In this document: positions 31,863 through 42,678 of the stretch, piece after piece
How positions within the stretch are numbered: position 1 is the first letter of the stretch
Layout: each line of letters starts with the position of its first letter
Assembly (NCBI RefSeq): GCF_021991925.1
Contig: NZ_RXZI01000001.1
Location: 558,001 to 622,000, forward strand
DNA length: 64,000 nucleotides
From: Sutcliffiella horikoshii
Lineage (GTDB): Bacteria > Bacillota > Bacilli > Bacillales > Bacillaceae_I
Reading direction: 5' to 3'
Notes under the pieces: generated by a model
Database searches by the model: none
The model's input: only the letters and a program-made list of their open reading frames with translations
What the model was told of the DNA's origin: nothing
Translations under genes and position numbers: made by a program

Positions 31863-34270
31863 CCTTTTATGCGAGTGTGATTGTGGATGTTCCCGCCAAA
31901 CAGACGGATAGAGCCTTTGACTATGAGATACCCGCTAAATGGAATGGTTTCATTCAACCGGGCATGAGGGTGAATGTCCCCTTTGGCCCAAGGCAAATAC
32001 AAGGATTTGTGGTGGAAGTCAAAGACCATACAACGGTGCCGAAAACTCGACCCATCACTTCTTTGATTGATATCCAACCTATTCTTACGAAGGAACTAAT
32101 GCAGCTGGCAACTTGGCTCAGAGATCATACCCTTTGTTTTACCATCTCTGCTTATCAAGCCATGCTACCTGCCGCCTTGAAAGCAAAGTATGAAAAGTGG
32201 CTCATTGTAAGGGACATCGATCGTGTACCCGAAGAACTTCAATTATTTTTTCAGAATACTTCCCGTGTTAAATTTGAAGAATTGGCTGGAACCAACCACT
32301 TCCATACAATCAAGCTTTTGATACAAGAAGATATTCTCGAAGTATATTATGAAGTGAAGGATAAGCTTGCTAAAAAAACGAGAAAAGTAGTTCAACGACA
32401 AACTTCCTATGAAGATCTAAAAGATGCCAAAGGGAAGCTATCCCCCCGTGCAGCGGCACAGCATAAACTTCTAGATTATTTTATCGAAACAAAACAAGAG
32501 ATGATGGATAAAAAATCACTTTTAGAAGAGCTGCAGATCGGCACAAGTGCCATCGGGGCATTAGTCAAATTAGGAATTCTTATAGAAAAAGATGAAGAGA
32601 TTTATAGGGACCCATATGAAAACAGAAAGTTTGAGCAATCCCAACCTCTACTATTAACGCAACAACAACAAGAAGCCATCACTCCGATCCTAGATTCGAT
32701 TGAACAAAAGAGGCATGAAGCATTTGTTATGTTCGGTGTGACGGGAAGCGGAAAAACGGAGGTTTATATGCAGGCAGTGGATACGGTCCTGCAACAAGGA
32801 AAGGAAGCAATCGTACTTGTTCCTGAAATTGCCTTGACACCACAGATGGTTAACCGATTCAAGTCCAGGTTCGGCTCTGAGGTCGCAGTGATGCACAGTG
32901 GACTTGGTATGGGCGAAAAATATGATGAATGGCGAAAAATTCATCGGAAAGAAGTAAGAGTAGTGGTAGGTGCCAGATCCGCGATATTTGCCCCATTTGA
33001 GAATGTTGGGATCATCATCATCGATGAGGAACACGAAACAAGCTATAAACAGGAGGATACCCCGCGTTATCATGCCCGTGACATTGCGTTGGAAAGGGGC
33101 AGATATCATGAGTGCCCAGTTGTCCTTGGCAGTGCCACCCCCACACTGGAAACCTTCGCACGTGCATCCAAAGGGGTGTACAAGCTTCTAACGATGGATA
33201 AAAGAATGAGTCAACAAGGAATGCCGGCAGTGGAAATTGTCGATATGAGGGAAGAGTTGCGGGAAGGAAACCGTTCGATGTTCTCTAGAAGCCTCTTGGA
33301 AAAGCTACAGACAAGGCTTGCACATGGCGAGCAATCCGTCTTGTTTTTGAATAAAAGAGGTTATTCATCTTTTGTAATGTGTCGAGACTGTGGGTATGTA
33401 GTGGAATGCCCCCATTGTGATATCTCCTTGACCTATCACCGTAGTAGCAATCAATTAAAATGCCATTATTGCGGATACGAGGAGCCTGTCAGGTCCACCT
33501 GTCCATCTTGTGACAGTGAACACTTCCGTTTCTTTGGAACAGGGACGCAAAAGGTAGAGGAAGAGTTGACCAAGCTCCTTCCAGAAGCAAGAGTCATCCG
33601 GATGGATGTGGATACAACTAGCAAAAAAGGATCGCATGAAAGGCTTTTACAGCAGTTTGGCGACCGGAAAGCCGATATCCTGCTCGGAACCCAGATGATT
33701 GCTAAAGGCTTAGACTTCCCCTTTGTAACACTTGTTGGGGTGTTGACAGCCGATACTATGCTTAATATTCCGGATTTTCGTTCGTCAGAAAAAACATTCC
33801 AGCTTCTAACACAAGTAAGTGGGCGTGCAGGCAGACACGAATTGGCCGGCGAAGTGGTAGTACAGACGTATAGCCCGGAACATTACAGCGTAGAGCTTGC
33901 AGGGACGCATAACTACTTGGATTTCTATCAAAAAGAAATGCAAGTAAGGAAGATCCACCAGTATCCGCCATTTTACTATTTGGCCCTTGTAACCGTGACA
34001 CATCAAGAATTGACAAAGGTAGTAACGGTCACAGAAAAAATTACCCATTTTTTAAACATGCAATTATCGAAAGAGGCTGTTATACTTGGACCGGTTGCTT
34101 CTCCGATTGCGAGAATCAAAGATCGTTATAGGTATCAGTGCATTGTTAAATATAAAAAAGAACCAAATTTACATGAGGCATTAAAAACAGTGGTGGAAAA
34201 GTATCAAGCCCAAATGGATCAGGAGAAACTTGCCATCCATATTGACTTGAATCCTTATATGCTCATGTAA
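31859..34270 (+). CDS. priA: Primosomal protein N' (PriA helicase)
   Basis: This 3'-5' helicase restarts stalled replication forks and loads the primosome. The 803-residue protein has an N-terminal 3'-DNA-binding domain (MTFYASVIVDVPAKQTDRAFDY, given here in pieces: VIVDVP and RAFDYEIP). The superfamily 2 helicase core has Walker A GVTGSGKTEVY (about 295-305), IIDEEHETSYKQ and GSATPTLE. A zinc-binding insert (CRDC, CPHC, CHYC, CPSC) follows, then the QVSGRAGR motif VI. The ATG overlaps the coaBC stop. Confidence 0.97.
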   Translation: MTFYASVIVDVPAKQTDRAFDYEIPAKWNGFIQPGMRVNVPFGPRQIQGFVVEVKDHTTVPKTRPITSLIDIQPILTKELMQLATWLRDHTLCFTISAYQAMLPAALKAKYEKWLIVRDIDRVPEELQLFFQNTSRVKFEELAGTNHFHTIKLLIQEDILEVYYEVKDKLAKKTRKVVQRQTSYEDLKDAKGKLSPRAAAQHKLLDYFIETKQEMMDKKSLLEELQIGTSAIGALVKLGILIEKDEEIYRDPYENRKFEQSQPLLLTQQQQEAITPILDSIEQKRHEAFVMFGVTGSGKTEVYMQAVDTVLQQGKEAIVLVPEIALTPQMVNRFKSRFGSEVAVMHSGLGMGEKYDEWRKIHRKEVRVVVGARSAIFAPFENVGIIIIDEEHETSYKQEDTPRYHARDIALERGRYHECPVVLGSATPTLETFARASKGVYKLLTMDKRMSQQGMPAVEIVDMREELREGNRSMFSRSLLEKLQTRLAHGEQSVLFLNKRGYSSFVMCRDCGYVVECPHCDISLTYHRSSNQLKCHYCGYEEPVRSTCPSCDSEHFRFFGTGTQKVEEELTKLLPEARVIRMDVDTTSKKGSHERLLQQFGDRKADILLGTQMIAKGLDFPFVTLVGVLTADTMLNIPDFRSSEKTFQLLTQVSGRAGRHELAGEVVVQTYSPEHYSVELAGTHNYLDFYQKEMQVRKIHQYPPFYYLALVTVTHQELTKVVTVTEKITHFLNMQLSKEAVILGPVASPIARIKDRYRYQCIVKYKKEPNLHEALKTVVEKYQAQMDQEKLAIHIDLNPYMLM

Positions 34271-34288
34271 TAGATGGAGGTATCAAGA

Positions 34289-34768
34289 TTGACTATTTTA
34301 GCTATTGTTAAATACCCTGCACCTGTATTGGAGCAGAACTGTGAGGCGGTAACCGTCTTTGATAAAAGGTTAGTTCGACTATTGACCAATATGTATGATA
34401 CGATGCTTCAGGCTGATGGGGTAGGCCTTGCAGCTCCCCAGGTCGGAATAGCAAAAAGAATTGCCATTGTGGATATAGATGATCAACATGGGAAAATTGA
34501 GCTGATTAATCCGGAAATAGTAGAAGAAGAAGGCGAGCAGGTGGGTCCCGAGGGCTGTTTGAGCTTTCCGGATCTCTATGGGGAAGTGAAGCGTTCCAAT
34601 TATATAAAGGTACGTGCCCAAAACCGTAAAGGTAAGTGGTACGAATTGGAGGCGCGCGGCTTCCTTGCCAGGGCAATCCAACATGAAATGGACCATTTGA
34701 ACGGTGTGTTGTTCACCTCTAAAGTATTGAGGTATTTTAAAGAAGACGAGTTGGAAGTAGAAGGGTGA
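34289..34768 (+). CDS. def: Peptide deformylase
   Basis: This metalloenzyme removes the formyl group from nascent proteins. The start is TTG 34289 (TILAIVKYP follows), preceded by TGGAGGTATC; the ATG at 34274 is part of that ribosome-binding site. The 159-residue protein has all three PDF motifs: GVGLAAPQ, EGCLSFP (Cys metal ligand) and QHEMDHLNG (HExxH). It is followed 5 bp later by fmt, the formylating enzyme, a widespread pairing. Confidence 0.96.
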   Translation: MTILAIVKYPAPVLEQNCEAVTVFDKRLVRLLTNMYDTMLQADGVGLAAPQVGIAKRIAIVDIDDQHGKIELINPEIVEEEGEQVGPEGCLSFPDLYGEVKRSNYIKVRAQNRKGKWYELEARGFLARAIQHEMDHLNGVLFTSKVLRYFKEDELEVEG

Positions 34769-34773
34769 TATAG

Positions 34774-35718
34774 ATGAAAAAAATCGTATTTATGGGAACA
34801 CCAGATTTTGCAGTCCCTGTCCTGCAACAAATAATCGAAGACGGCTATGAAGTGATTGCGGTGGTCACTCAGCCTGACCGTCCAAAGGGTAGAAAAAAGG
34901 TTTTAACGCCTCCACCTGTGAAAGTGGAAGCGGAGAAACACCAAATTCCTGTTTATCAGCCAGAGAAAATTAAAGAACCTGCAGAATATGAGAAAATCAC
35001 GTCATTAAAGCCTGATTTGATTGTAACAGCTGCGTTTGGCCAGATTTTGCCTAAACCACTGCTTGATGCTCCTGCATATGGTTGTATCAATGTGCATGCA
35101 TCCCTGCTCCCCAAACTCCGTGGAGGTGCGCCTATTCATTATTCCATCATTCAGGGCCATGAGAAGACAGGTGTCACGATCATGTATATGGTAGAAAAAC
35201 TGGATGCTGGGGATATGCTGACACAAGTGGAAGTGAAAATTGAAGAGGATGATCACGTTGGAACCTTGCACGATAAATTGAGTGTTGCTGGTTCAAAGCT
35301 TCTTTCTGACACGCTCCCGCAATTGTTTGATAATAAACTGGAGGCAGTTGTCCAGAACCATGAAGAAGCCACTTTTGCTTCCAATATCAAACGCGAGCAA
35401 GAAAAGATCGATTGGACAAAAGATGGCGAGCAAATTTATAATCATATTCGCGGTTTGCATCCTTGGCCTGTTGCCTATACAACCATGGATGGCCAGGTCA
35501 TGAAAGTCTGGTGGGGTGTGAAAGTAAAAGCGGCCAAAGAAGCAGTACCGGGAACCATCATTGGAATTGAAGAAGATGGATTTATTGTAAAAACAGGCAA
35601 TACTACAGGTATAAAAATTACAGACTTGCAGCTTGCTGGTAAAAAGCGTATGACCGGAGCGCAATATTTAAACGGCGCAGGAGCTTCTTTATCTGAAGGC
35701 ACAAAGCTAGGAGACTAA
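34774..35718 (+). CDS. fmt: Methionyl-tRNA formyltransferase
   Basis: It formylates initiator Met-tRNA. The 314-residue protein has the N-terminal formyltransferase fold starting [16 protein letters not shown], the QPDRPKGR loop, the catalytic [15 protein letters not shown] motif and the [12 protein letters not shown] segment. A C-terminal tRNA-binding barrel (about 205-310) follows, with [11 protein letters not shown]. It lies between def and rsmB with 5- and 1-bp gaps. Confidence 0.97.
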   Translation: MKKIVFMGTPDFAVPVLQQIIEDGYEVIAVVTQPDRPKGRKKVLTPPPVKVEAEKHQIPVYQPEKIKEPAEYEKITSLKPDLIVTAAFGQILPKPLLDAPAYGCINVHASLLPKLRGGAPIHYSIIQGHEKTGVTIMYMVEKLDAGDMLTQVEVKIEEDDHVGTLHDKLSVAGSKLLSDTLPQLFDNKLEAVVQNHEEATFASNIKREQEKIDWTKDGEQIYNHIRGLHPWPVAYTTMDGQVMKVWWGVKVKAAKEAVPGTIIGIEEDGFIVKTGNTTGIKITDLQLAGKKRMTGAQYLNGAGASLSEGTKLGD

Positions 35719-35719
35719 A

Positions 35720-37057
35720 ATGAAAAATGTAAGAGAACTTGCTTTGGAAGCATTGTTAAATGTGGAAAAAAAGCAAGCCTACAGTAACTTATTGTTGAAC
35801 AATTACCTTGATTCAGGGAAGCTGTCCAAAAAAGATGCGGGACTATTCACAGAGATAGTCTATGGTACCATCCAGCGTTCCATCACCATTGATTACTACC
35901 TGATGCCAAATATCGAAAAACAGAAGAAGTTACAGGACTGGGTGAAGGTGCTGTTAAAAATGACGTTGTATCAAATGCTATACTTGGATAAAGTACCAGC
36001 CCGCGCAGCCATATATGAAGCAGTGGAGATCGCTAAAAAAAGAGGACACAAAGGAGTGGCATCTGTTGTAAACGGTGTGCTTAGGTCCATTCAGCGTAAT
36101 GGAGTGCCAGATCTTGAAACCATGGAGAACGATATAGACCGAATCTCTATTGCAACCAGCCATCCAAAATGGTTGGTGGAAAAGTGGGTGGAGCAATACG
36201 GCGTCCATGATACCGAAAGAATGTGTGAGATGAACCTTGTACCTCCACACCAATCGGCCCGGGCAAATACTGCCAAGGCGAAAGTGGAAGAAGTATTGCA
36301 AATGTTGACCGATCAAGGGTTCAGTGTGGAAAAAGGGGAGCTTGCTGAGGAAAGCATTGTTTCACTAAAAGGAAACATGGCATACTCCAATGCATACAAG
36401 AATGGTTATATGACCATTCAGGATGAGAGTTCCATGCTTGTTGCAAAAGCACTTGGTGTTGAAAAGGAAGACGAGGTTTATGATTGTTGTGCAGCCCCGG
36501 GCGGGAAGACCACACATATTGCCGAACTATTAAAGGGAACGGGTACCGTAATATCCACCGATTTACATGATCACAAGGTGAAATTGATTAAAGAGCAGGC
36601 AGATCGCCTTCACCTATCCAATATAGAAGCACAGGCGCTTGACAGCCGAAAAGCAAAAGAAATATTCAAAGAAGAGCAATTCGATAAGGTGCTTGTGGAT
36701 GCCCCATGCTCAGGCTTCGGGGTCATTCGCAGGAAGCCAGATCTTAAATATACAAAAACGATGGAGGACATCAAGCAATTAGCTTCCATCCAATTGGCTA
36801 TACTAAAGGAAGTGGCACCTCTTGTAAAAAAGGGTGGAACTTTGGTATATAGTACATGTACAATTGATAAAGAAGAAAATACTGATGTAGTACATGCATT
36901 TCTAGAAGCAAACAAAGAGTTCGAAATAGATTTCAACATTAAAGAATTACTGCCAGAAAAGGTAAACAGCTATGTTAAAGAAGGTATGCTCCAACTATTG
37001 CCTCACTATTTTGGTACGGATGGATTTTTTATTGTTAGACTAAAAAGGCAGGTGTAA
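35720..37057 (+). CDS. rsmB: 16S rRNA (cytosine-967-C5) methyltransferase RsmB
   Basis: This 445-residue protein corresponds to B. subtilis Sun. An N-terminal NusB-like RNA-binding domain (about 1-130) starts VRELALEALLNVEKKQAY. The SAM-dependent methyltransferase core has the SAM site CCAAPGGKTTHIAE. The two catalytic cysteines are in DAPCSGFG and YSTCTI. GGAGAC lies before the ATG, inside the end of fmt. It is in the def-fmt-rsmB-rlmN run. Confidence 0.96.
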   Translation: MKNVRELALEALLNVEKKQAYSNLLLNNYLDSGKLSKKDAGLFTEIVYGTIQRSITIDYYLMPNIEKQKKLQDWVKVLLKMTLYQMLYLDKVPARAAIYEAVEIAKKRGHKGVASVVNGVLRSIQRNGVPDLETMENDIDRISIATSHPKWLVEKWVEQYGVHDTERMCEMNLVPPHQSARANTAKAKVEEVLQMLTDQGFSVEKGELAEESIVSLKGNMAYSNAYKNGYMTIQDESSMLVAKALGVEKEDEVYDCCAAPGGKTTHIAELLKGTGTVISTDLHDHKVKLIKEQADRLHLSNIEAQALDSRKAKEIFKEEQFDKVLVDAPCSGFGVIRRKPDLKYTKTMEDIKQLASIQLAILKEVAPLVKKGGTLVYSTCTIDKEENTDVVHAFLEANKEFEIDFNIKELLPEKVNSYVKEGMLQLLPHYFGTDGFFIVRLKRQV

Positions 37058-37060
37058 AAG

Positions 37061-38152
37061 ATGGAACATAAAACAAAAGAACAAATCAAACAAGAAGAAG
37101 CAACGCGTAAACCGTCCATCTATTCTCTACAATTACACGAATTGGAAGAATGGTTACTAAGTATCGGAGAGAAAAAATTCAGAACAACACAGATTTTTGA
37201 GTGGTTATACCAGAAACGTGTTACTTCGTTTGAGGAGATGTCAAATCTTTCCAAAGGACTAAGGGAAAAGCTTGAGGAGACTTATGCGCTCACAACGTTG
37301 AAAACAATTGTACAACAAACTTCTTCCGATGGAACGATGAAATTTTTATTTGAACTACATGATGGATATTCCATTGAAACGGTCCTAATGAAGCATGAAT
37401 ATGGTAATTCTGTTTGTGTAACGACACAGGTAGGCTGCCGAATCGGCTGTACTTTCTGCGCTTCTACGCTTGGAGGGTTAAAACGTAACCTTGAAGCAGG
37501 AGAAATTGTTGCGCAAGTTGTGAAGGTACAACAGGCACTTGATGAAATGGATGAGCGTGTCAGCCACGTTGTTATCATGGGGATTGGTGAACCATTCGAT
37601 AACTTCGATGAGATGCTCGATTTCTTAAAGATCATCAATCATGACAAAGCACTTAATATTGGTGCACGTCATATTACTGTTTCCACAAGTGGAATCATCC
37701 CTAAGATTTATAAATTTGCAGATGAAAATATGCAGATTAATTTTGCTGTTTCACTTCATGCTCCAAATACAGAAATACGTTCAAGACTGATGCCTATTAA
37801 TAGAGCATATAAACTTCCAGATCTCATGGAATCGATCCGTTATTATATTAACAAAACGGGACGACGTGTTAGCTTTGAGTATGGCTTGTTCGGTGGGGTC
37901 AATGACCAAGTAGAGCATGCAGAGGAATTAGCTCAACTCCTAAAAGGAATGAAATGTCATGTTAACTTGATACCAGTTAACTATGTTCCGGAACGGGACT
38001 ATGTAAGAACACCAAAAGAACAAATCAATTTATTTGAAAAAACCTTGAAAAATCTAGGGGTTAACGTAACAGTCCGTCGTGAGCAAGGCCACGACATTGA
38101 TGCTGCATGCGGTCAGCTGCGTGCAAAGGAGCGGAAAGAAGAGACGAGGTGA
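37061..38152 (+). CDS. rlmN: 23S rRNA/tRNA adenine-C2 methyltransferase RlmN
   Basis: This radical SAM enzyme (363 residues) methylates A2503 of 23S rRNA and some tRNAs. The CxxxCxxC cluster is in [13 protein letters not shown] (about 125-137), followed by the SAM-binding GIGEPFDN motif. Conserved catalytic cysteines include the C-terminal one in AACGQL. The N-terminal helix-hairpin domain ([17 protein letters not shown]) is also typical. It follows rsmB by 3 bp. Confidence 0.97.
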   Translation: MEHKTKEQIKQEEATRKPSIYSLQLHELEEWLLSIGEKKFRTTQIFEWLYQKRVTSFEEMSNLSKGLREKLEETYALTTLKTIVQQTSSDGTMKFLFELHDGYSIETVLMKHEYGNSVCVTTQVGCRIGCTFCASTLGGLKRNLEAGEIVAQVVKVQQALDEMDERVSHVVIMGIGEPFDNFDEMLDFLKIINHDKALNIGARHITVSTSGIIPKIYKFADENMQINFAVSLHAPNTEIRSRLMPINRAYKLPDLMESIRYYINKTGRRVSFEYGLFGGVNDQVEHAEELAQLLKGMKCHVNLIPVNYVPERDYVRTPKEQINLFEKTLKNLGVNVTVRREQGHDIDAACGQLRAKERKEETR

Positions 38153-38155
38153 CAA

Positions 38156-38911
38156 TTGTTAATGGTCTTTTTAACAGATAGAGGGAGAGTTCGTTCACAT
38201 AATGAAGACAATGGGGGAGTTTTTGTTAATAAAGACGGCACAATGCTAGCAGTTGTTTGTGACGGCATGGGGGGCCATCAGGCAGGGGAAGTGGCAAGTG
38301 AAAAAGCTGTAAGCCACATCAAGGAAATGTGGGAGGAGACGACAAACATCTCTTCCCCTGAACCTGCTGAAATCTGGTTGAAGACATTCATTCTCCAAAC
38401 CAATCAATCGCTTTTTGATCATGCTAATTCTCATGAAGAATGTCATGGTATGGGAACGACGATTGTAGCTGTAATTTTGGGGGATTCTTTTGTGACCCTT
38501 GCGCATGTGGGGGATAGCAGAATCTATCTGATTTCAGAAGAGGGTGCCAAGCAATTAACAGAAGATCATACATTTGTTAATGAACTTGTGAAAACTGGGC
38601 AGATATCTAAAGAAGATGCAGAGCATCATCCTAGAAAAAATGTTATACTACAGGCTTTAGGGACAGAGAAAACGGTAAAGATTGATATAAAAACCATTAC
38701 ATATGATGACCCTGGATATATTCTCCTTTGTTCAGATGGCTTGACTGATAAAGTCAATGACCGGGAGATTGTCGAGGTGTTGAACAATGGAAGCCAAGCT
38801 TTATCTGCCAAGGCGGAGGAATTGATTAGACGCGCCAACCATTACGGTGGGGAAGATAATATCACGGTAGCCATTTTGGAATTATCTGTCTCCGAAGCTG
38901 GGAGTGGGTGA
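38156..38911 (+). CDS. prpC: PP2C-type Ser/Thr phosphatase PrpC
   Basis: It dephosphorylates PrkC and PrkC substrates. TTG 38156 is chosen as start because GAGGTG at 38146-38151 is spaced for it and the N-terminus then has the B. subtilis length (18 residues to HNED). The 251-residue protein has the metal-binding motifs RSHNEDN, VCDGMGGHQAGE, HVGDSRIYL, CSDGLTD and GGEDNIT. It lies 5 bp before prkC, as a phosphatase-kinase pair. Confidence 0.96.
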   Translation: MLMVFLTDRGRVRSHNEDNGGVFVNKDGTMLAVVCDGMGGHQAGEVASEKAVSHIKEMWEETTNISSPEPAEIWLKTFILQTNQSLFDHANSHEECHGMGTTIVAVILGDSFVTLAHVGDSRIYLISEEGAKQLTEDHTFVNELVKTGQISKEDAEHHPRKNVILQALGTEKTVKIDIKTITYDDPGYILLCSDGLTDKVNDREIVEVLNNGSQALSAKAEELIRRANHYGGEDNITVAILELSVSEAGSG

Positions 38912-38916
38912 TATAG

Positions 38917-40890
38917 GTGTTAATAGGCAAAAGATTAAATGATCGCTATAAAATTTTGGAAGTCATCGGTGGCGGAGGAATGGCGAACGTTTACCTTGCC
39001 CACGACATGATTTTGGACAGAGATGTTGCGGTCAAAGTATTACGATTAGATTTTGCAAACGATGAAGAATTTATTCGCCGCTTCAGAAGGGAAGCACAAT
39101 CGGCAACAAGTTTGGACCACCCGAATATTGTCAGCATTTATGATATCGGGGAAGAAGACGACATCTATTACATCGTGATGGAACATGTCAAGGGAAAAAC
39201 CCTGAAGCAATACATTCAACAATATGCTCCTGTGGAACAATATAATGCGGTAGAAATCATGAATCAATTGACGTCTGCCATTTCCCATGCCCATGAAAAT
39301 GGTATTATCCATAGAGACATAAAGCCTCAAAATATTTTAATCGATGATTATGGGACCGTGAAAGTAACGGATTTCGGTATTGCAATGGCCCTTAGTTCTA
39401 CTACCATCACACAAACGAATTCACTTTTAGGCTCTGTTCACTATTTGTCACCTGAACAAGCAAGAGGGAGTCTGGCCACGAAGAAATCAGATGTCTATGC
39501 ACTCGGAATCGTCATGTTCGAATTATTGACCGGCCGACTTCCATTCAGTGGCGAATCTGCTGTTTCCATCGCCTTAAAACACCTTCAATCGGAAACACCA
39601 TCCCCGAAACGATGGAATCCAACTTTACCTCAAAGTATGGAAAATGTGGTATTGAAGGCAATGGCAAAGGATCCGTTTCATCGCTTTGCATCTGTAGATG
39701 AAATGCAATCAGACCTCATGACAGCACTTGATCCAAGTCGCTTGGATGAGCCTAAATTTATCATTCCGGATGATGATGATGAAGCAACAAAGGCTATCCC
39801 GATTATAAAAGGGAGTCTGGGAAACCTTACGACTGAAGAAGAAACAAGAATCCGACCACCAGAGGAAAAGCCGATTAAAGAGGAAAAAGAAACACCCCCT
39901 CCAAAGCAAAAGAAAAAGAAGAAGAAAAAATGGGTGATCGCCCTTTTGGCTATACTTTTTCTATTGATAGGTGGAGCGGTCGCTGCATTTACCGTCCTTC
40001 CATCCATGCTTTTACCAAAAGATGTTACTGTGCCGGATTTGACTGATTATGAATATGACGATGCTGTCAAAGAACTAATTGATCTTGGTTTTGTTCTTGA
40101 GGAACCAAAGGAGGAGCCAAGTGATGAGATTGAAAAAGGCAAAGTCACCAGAACGTTCCCTAAAGCAGGGGATGTGGTGAAGGAAGGCAAAGCGATCACC
40201 ATCTTCAGGAGTCTTGGAAAAGAAGAAGTGGAGATGGATGACTACACAGGCCTTTCTGTGGAAGATGCGAGTCAAAGGATAAATGAAAAGTTTAAGGGAG
40301 TTAACGTAGAGGAAGTACACTCTGATGATGTTCCAGAGGGAAGGGTAATTCGCCAAGAACCTGAAGAGGGTACAATGGTCATTCCGGAAGAGACAGAAGT
40401 TAAACTGGTTGTCTCCATGGGATCTAGTCCCATCACCTTGGATAACTATCAAGGGTCTTCCATCGATTTTGCTCAAAGACACCTAACAGGGCTTGGATTG
40501 GTCCCGGATATTTCCAATGAATATAATGATTCCGTTTCAGAAGGAAATATCATCAAGCAGGACCCTGCTCCGGAATCACAGGTCCGAAAAGGGGATACAA
40601 TAAAGCTTATTGTATCTGATGGACCAGAGCCAGGAGATAAATCGGTGGATATTCCACTTGAAGTAAAGTACGATCCTGAAGAAGAAGGTGCGGAACAGAC
40701 TGTCGAACTTTATATAGAGGATTTAAATAACACCATGGATGATGAGCCTAAGGAGTCCTTCATCATAACAGATGATTTAATAACTAGTTTTACTATCACG
40801 GTAGCTTATAAACAACAGGCTAAGTACAGAATCGTAGTCGACGGGGAAGAAATCGAAAATGTCACGATCGATTATGACGATATAGAGTAA
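38917..40890 (+). CDS. prkC: PASTA-domain Ser/Thr protein kinase PrkC
   Basis: This membrane kinase senses muropeptides and controls spore germination and wall metabolism in B. subtilis. The start is GTG 38917. The 657-residue protein has an N-terminal Hanks kinase (about 8-270) with GGGGMANVY, Lys40 in VAVKVLR, HRDIKPQNIL and DFGIA. An acidic, then Lys-rich juxtamembrane segment (KKKKKK) is followed by one transmembrane helix at about 339-361. Three PASTA repeats span about 368-570, and there is a C-terminal extra domain. It is expressed with prpC and rsgA. Confidence 0.97.
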   Translation: MLIGKRLNDRYKILEVIGGGGMANVYLAHDMILDRDVAVKVLRLDFANDEEFIRRFRREAQSATSLDHPNIVSIYDIGEEDDIYYIVMEHVKGKTLKQYIQQYAPVEQYNAVEIMNQLTSAISHAHENGIIHRDIKPQNILIDDYGTVKVTDFGIAMALSSTTITQTNSLLGSVHYLSPEQARGSLATKKSDVYALGIVMFELLTGRLPFSGESAVSIALKHLQSETPSPKRWNPTLPQSMENVVLKAMAKDPFHRFASVDEMQSDLMTALDPSRLDEPKFIIPDDDDEATKAIPIIKGSLGNLTTEEETRIRPPEEKPIKEEKETPPPKQKKKKKKKWVIALLAILFLLIGGAVAAFTVLPSMLLPKDVTVPDLTDYEYDDAVKELIDLGFVLEEPKEEPSDEIEKGKVTRTFPKAGDVVKEGKAITIFRSLGKEEVEMDDYTGLSVEDASQRINEKFKGVNVEEVHSDDVPEGRVIRQEPEEGTMVIPEETEVKLVVSMGSSPITLDNYQGSSIDFAQRHLTGLGLVPDISNEYNDSVSEGNIIKQDPAPESQVRKGDTIKLIVSDGPEPGDKSVDIPLEVKYDPEEEGAEQTVELYIEDLNNTMDDEPKESFIITDDLITSFTITVAYKQQAKYRIVVDGEEIENVTIDYDDIE

Positions 40891-40909
40891 TCAATTAAGG
40901 AGTGAGTGT

Positions 40910-41788
40910 ATGCCAGAAGGCAAAATTGTCAAAGCATTGAGCGGTTTTTATTATGTTTTGACTGCAGATGGCGATATAACCCAATGTAGAGGAAGAGGGG
41001 TTTTTCGAAAAAATAAGATTACCCCTCTTGTTGGGGACTCCGTTGTATTTCAAGCGGAAAACGACCAAGAAGGCTACATTATGGATGTATTGCCTCGCAA
41101 AAATGAGCTTGTTAGACCTCCGATAGCAAATATTGACCAGGCGATCCTGGTGTTTTCAGCGTTAGAACCTGAATTTAGTACGGTTCTTTTGGATAGATTC
41201 CTAGTGCTGATTGAATCCAAAGGTGTCAGTCCTTTGATTTGCATTTCCAAGATGGACCTTTTGGATGAAGATGCCAACCTGATGGGATATGCAGACTATT
41301 ACAGATCCATTGGTTACGAGGTGCTGCTCACTTCCACGAAGGAACCGGAGCAATTGAAGGAGATATTGCCATACTTGAAGGATAAGACATCTGTGATAGC
41401 TGGGCAATCAGGTGTTGGTAAATCATCTTTGCTTAACGTGTTACGCCCGGAGCTGGAATTGAAAACAGATAATATCTCCTCCCATTTAGGTAGGGGTAAG
41501 CATACAACAAGACATGTCGAGCTAATGGAAATCAACCATGGCTTTGTTGCGGACACTCCAGGTTTCAGTTCATTGGAATTCTTGGAAATGGAAGCCGAAG
41601 ATGTGAAAGATTGTTTTCCTGAATTTGTCGAAATGAGCCATGATTGCAAGTTTCGAGGTTGTACTCACTTGAAAGAACCAAAATGTGCGGTTAAAGCAGC
41701 TGTTGAAAACGAAGACATTGCTCCCTATCGTTATAAACATTACGTTTCTTTTGTAGAAGAAATAAAAGATAGAAAGCCGAGGTACTAA
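40910..41788 (+). CDS. rsgA: Ribosome small-subunit biogenesis GTPase RsgA
   Basis: This circularly permuted GTPase (CpgA/YloQ, 292 residues) assists late 30S assembly and is a known PrkC substrate in B. subtilis. An N-terminal OB fold (about 1-65) is followed by the G domain in permuted order: ISKMDLLD (G4) precedes the P-loop [13 protein letters not shown] (about 163) and DTPGF (G3). A C-terminal zinc knuckle has [22 protein letters not shown] lies before the ATG. It follows prkC by 19 bp. Confidence 0.97.
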   Translation: MPEGKIVKALSGFYYVLTADGDITQCRGRGVFRKNKITPLVGDSVVFQAENDQEGYIMDVLPRKNELVRPPIANIDQAILVFSALEPEFSTVLLDRFLVLIESKGVSPLICISKMDLLDEDANLMGYADYYRSIGYEVLLTSTKEPEQLKEILPYLKDKTSVIAGQSGVGKSSLLNVLRPELELKTDNISSHLGRGKHTTRHVELMEINHGFVADTPGFSSLEFLEMEAEDVKDCFPEFVEMSHDCKFRGCTHLKEPKCAVKAAVENEDIAPYRYKHYVSFVEEIKDRKPRY

Positions 41789-41790
41789 AT

Positions 41791-42444
41791 ATGATAAAAA
41801 TCGCCCCTTCCATTCTGAGTGCTGATTTTGCCCACTTAGGAAAGGACATCCTTGATGTGGAACAAGGAGGAGCAGACTATATTCATATTGACGTGATGGA
41901 TGGACATTTTGTACCTAATATCACCATTGGTCCGTTAATAGTGGAAGCCGTACGACCAATCACAAAGCTTCCATTGGACGTTCACCTGATGATTGAGAAT
42001 CCAGATGCGTATATCGCGGATTTTGCCAAAGCTGGAGCGGACATCATCTCGGTGCATGTTGAAGCATGCCGCCATCTACATCGAACCATCCAGCATATTA
42101 AGGCTCAAGGCGTGAAAGCTGGCGTGGTCATCAACCCTGCTACACCGGTGGAAAGCATCATTCCTATATTGAATGATGTGGACTTGGTGCTTTTGATGAC
42201 AGTCAACCCCGGGTTTGGCGGTCAGGCTTTCATCCATGATGTACTTCCCAAAATCTATCAGGTTGCTTCCTTGGTGAAAGAGAGAGGATTATCCATCGAC
42301 ATCGAAGTGGATGGAGGCGTCAATCCAGAAACTGCCAAGTTATGTGTAGAAGCGGGTGCCAATGTTCTTGTTGCAGGTTCCGCCATTTACAACAAGGAAG
42401 ATCGCAAGCAGGCAATTTCCTCCATTAGAAGTAATTTGTCATAG
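41791..42444 (+). CDS. rpe: Ribulose-5-phosphate 3-epimerase
   Basis: This pentose-phosphate-pathway enzyme interconverts ribulose 5-phosphate and xylulose 5-phosphate. The 217-residue TIM barrel has the signatures [44 protein letters not shown] and DGGVN. Metal ligands are the His/Asp residues of HIDVMD and DVHLM and the C-terminal Asp. It follows rsgA by 2 bp, the same order as in B. subtilis. Confidence 0.97.
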   Translation: MIKIAPSILSADFAHLGKDILDVEQGGADYIHIDVMDGHFVPNITIGPLIVEAVRPITKLPLDVHLMIENPDAYIADFAKAGADIISVHVEACRHLHRTIQHIKAQGVKAGVVINPATPVESIIPILNDVDLVLLMTVNPGFGGQAFIHDVLPKIYQVASLVKERGLSIDIEVDGGVNPETAKLCVEAGANVLVAGSAIYNKEDRKQAISSIRSNLS

Positions 42445-42498
42445 ATTCTTTATTAGTGCGGAAAGCTAATGGTAAATGGGATGGGAGGACTTTGTGAT

Positions 42499-42678
42499 AT
42501 GAATATTTCGAAGGATGACCAGGCAATTATGGAACAGGCATTGCATTCCGCATTGGCCAATAGCACGGATTATAACGAAATTGATATGTATGAACAGCTG
42601 CTCAAGAAATTTTCAGCAGTAGAAAATAAAAGCCTGGACGGATTCCGTTATGACTATGACGACTCTTCCAGCCTGTAA
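42499..42678 (+). CDS. Small hypothetical protein
   Basis: This is a 59-residue acidic protein I do not recognise. The start at ATG 42499 (MNISKDDQAIMEQAL) is preceded by GGGAGG at 42483-42488; an ATG at 42469 would add ten residues. The predicted secondary structure is two amphipathic helices (DQAIMEQALHSALANS; DMYEQLLKKFSAV) and an acidic tail (DYDDSSS). No signal peptide, cysteine or membrane segment is present. It lies in its own gap between rpe and thiN and is followed by a good terminator, which supports a real gene. Confidence 0.6.
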   Translation: MNISKDDQAIMEQALHSALANSTDYNEIDMYEQLLKKFSAVENKSLDGFRYDYDDSSSL

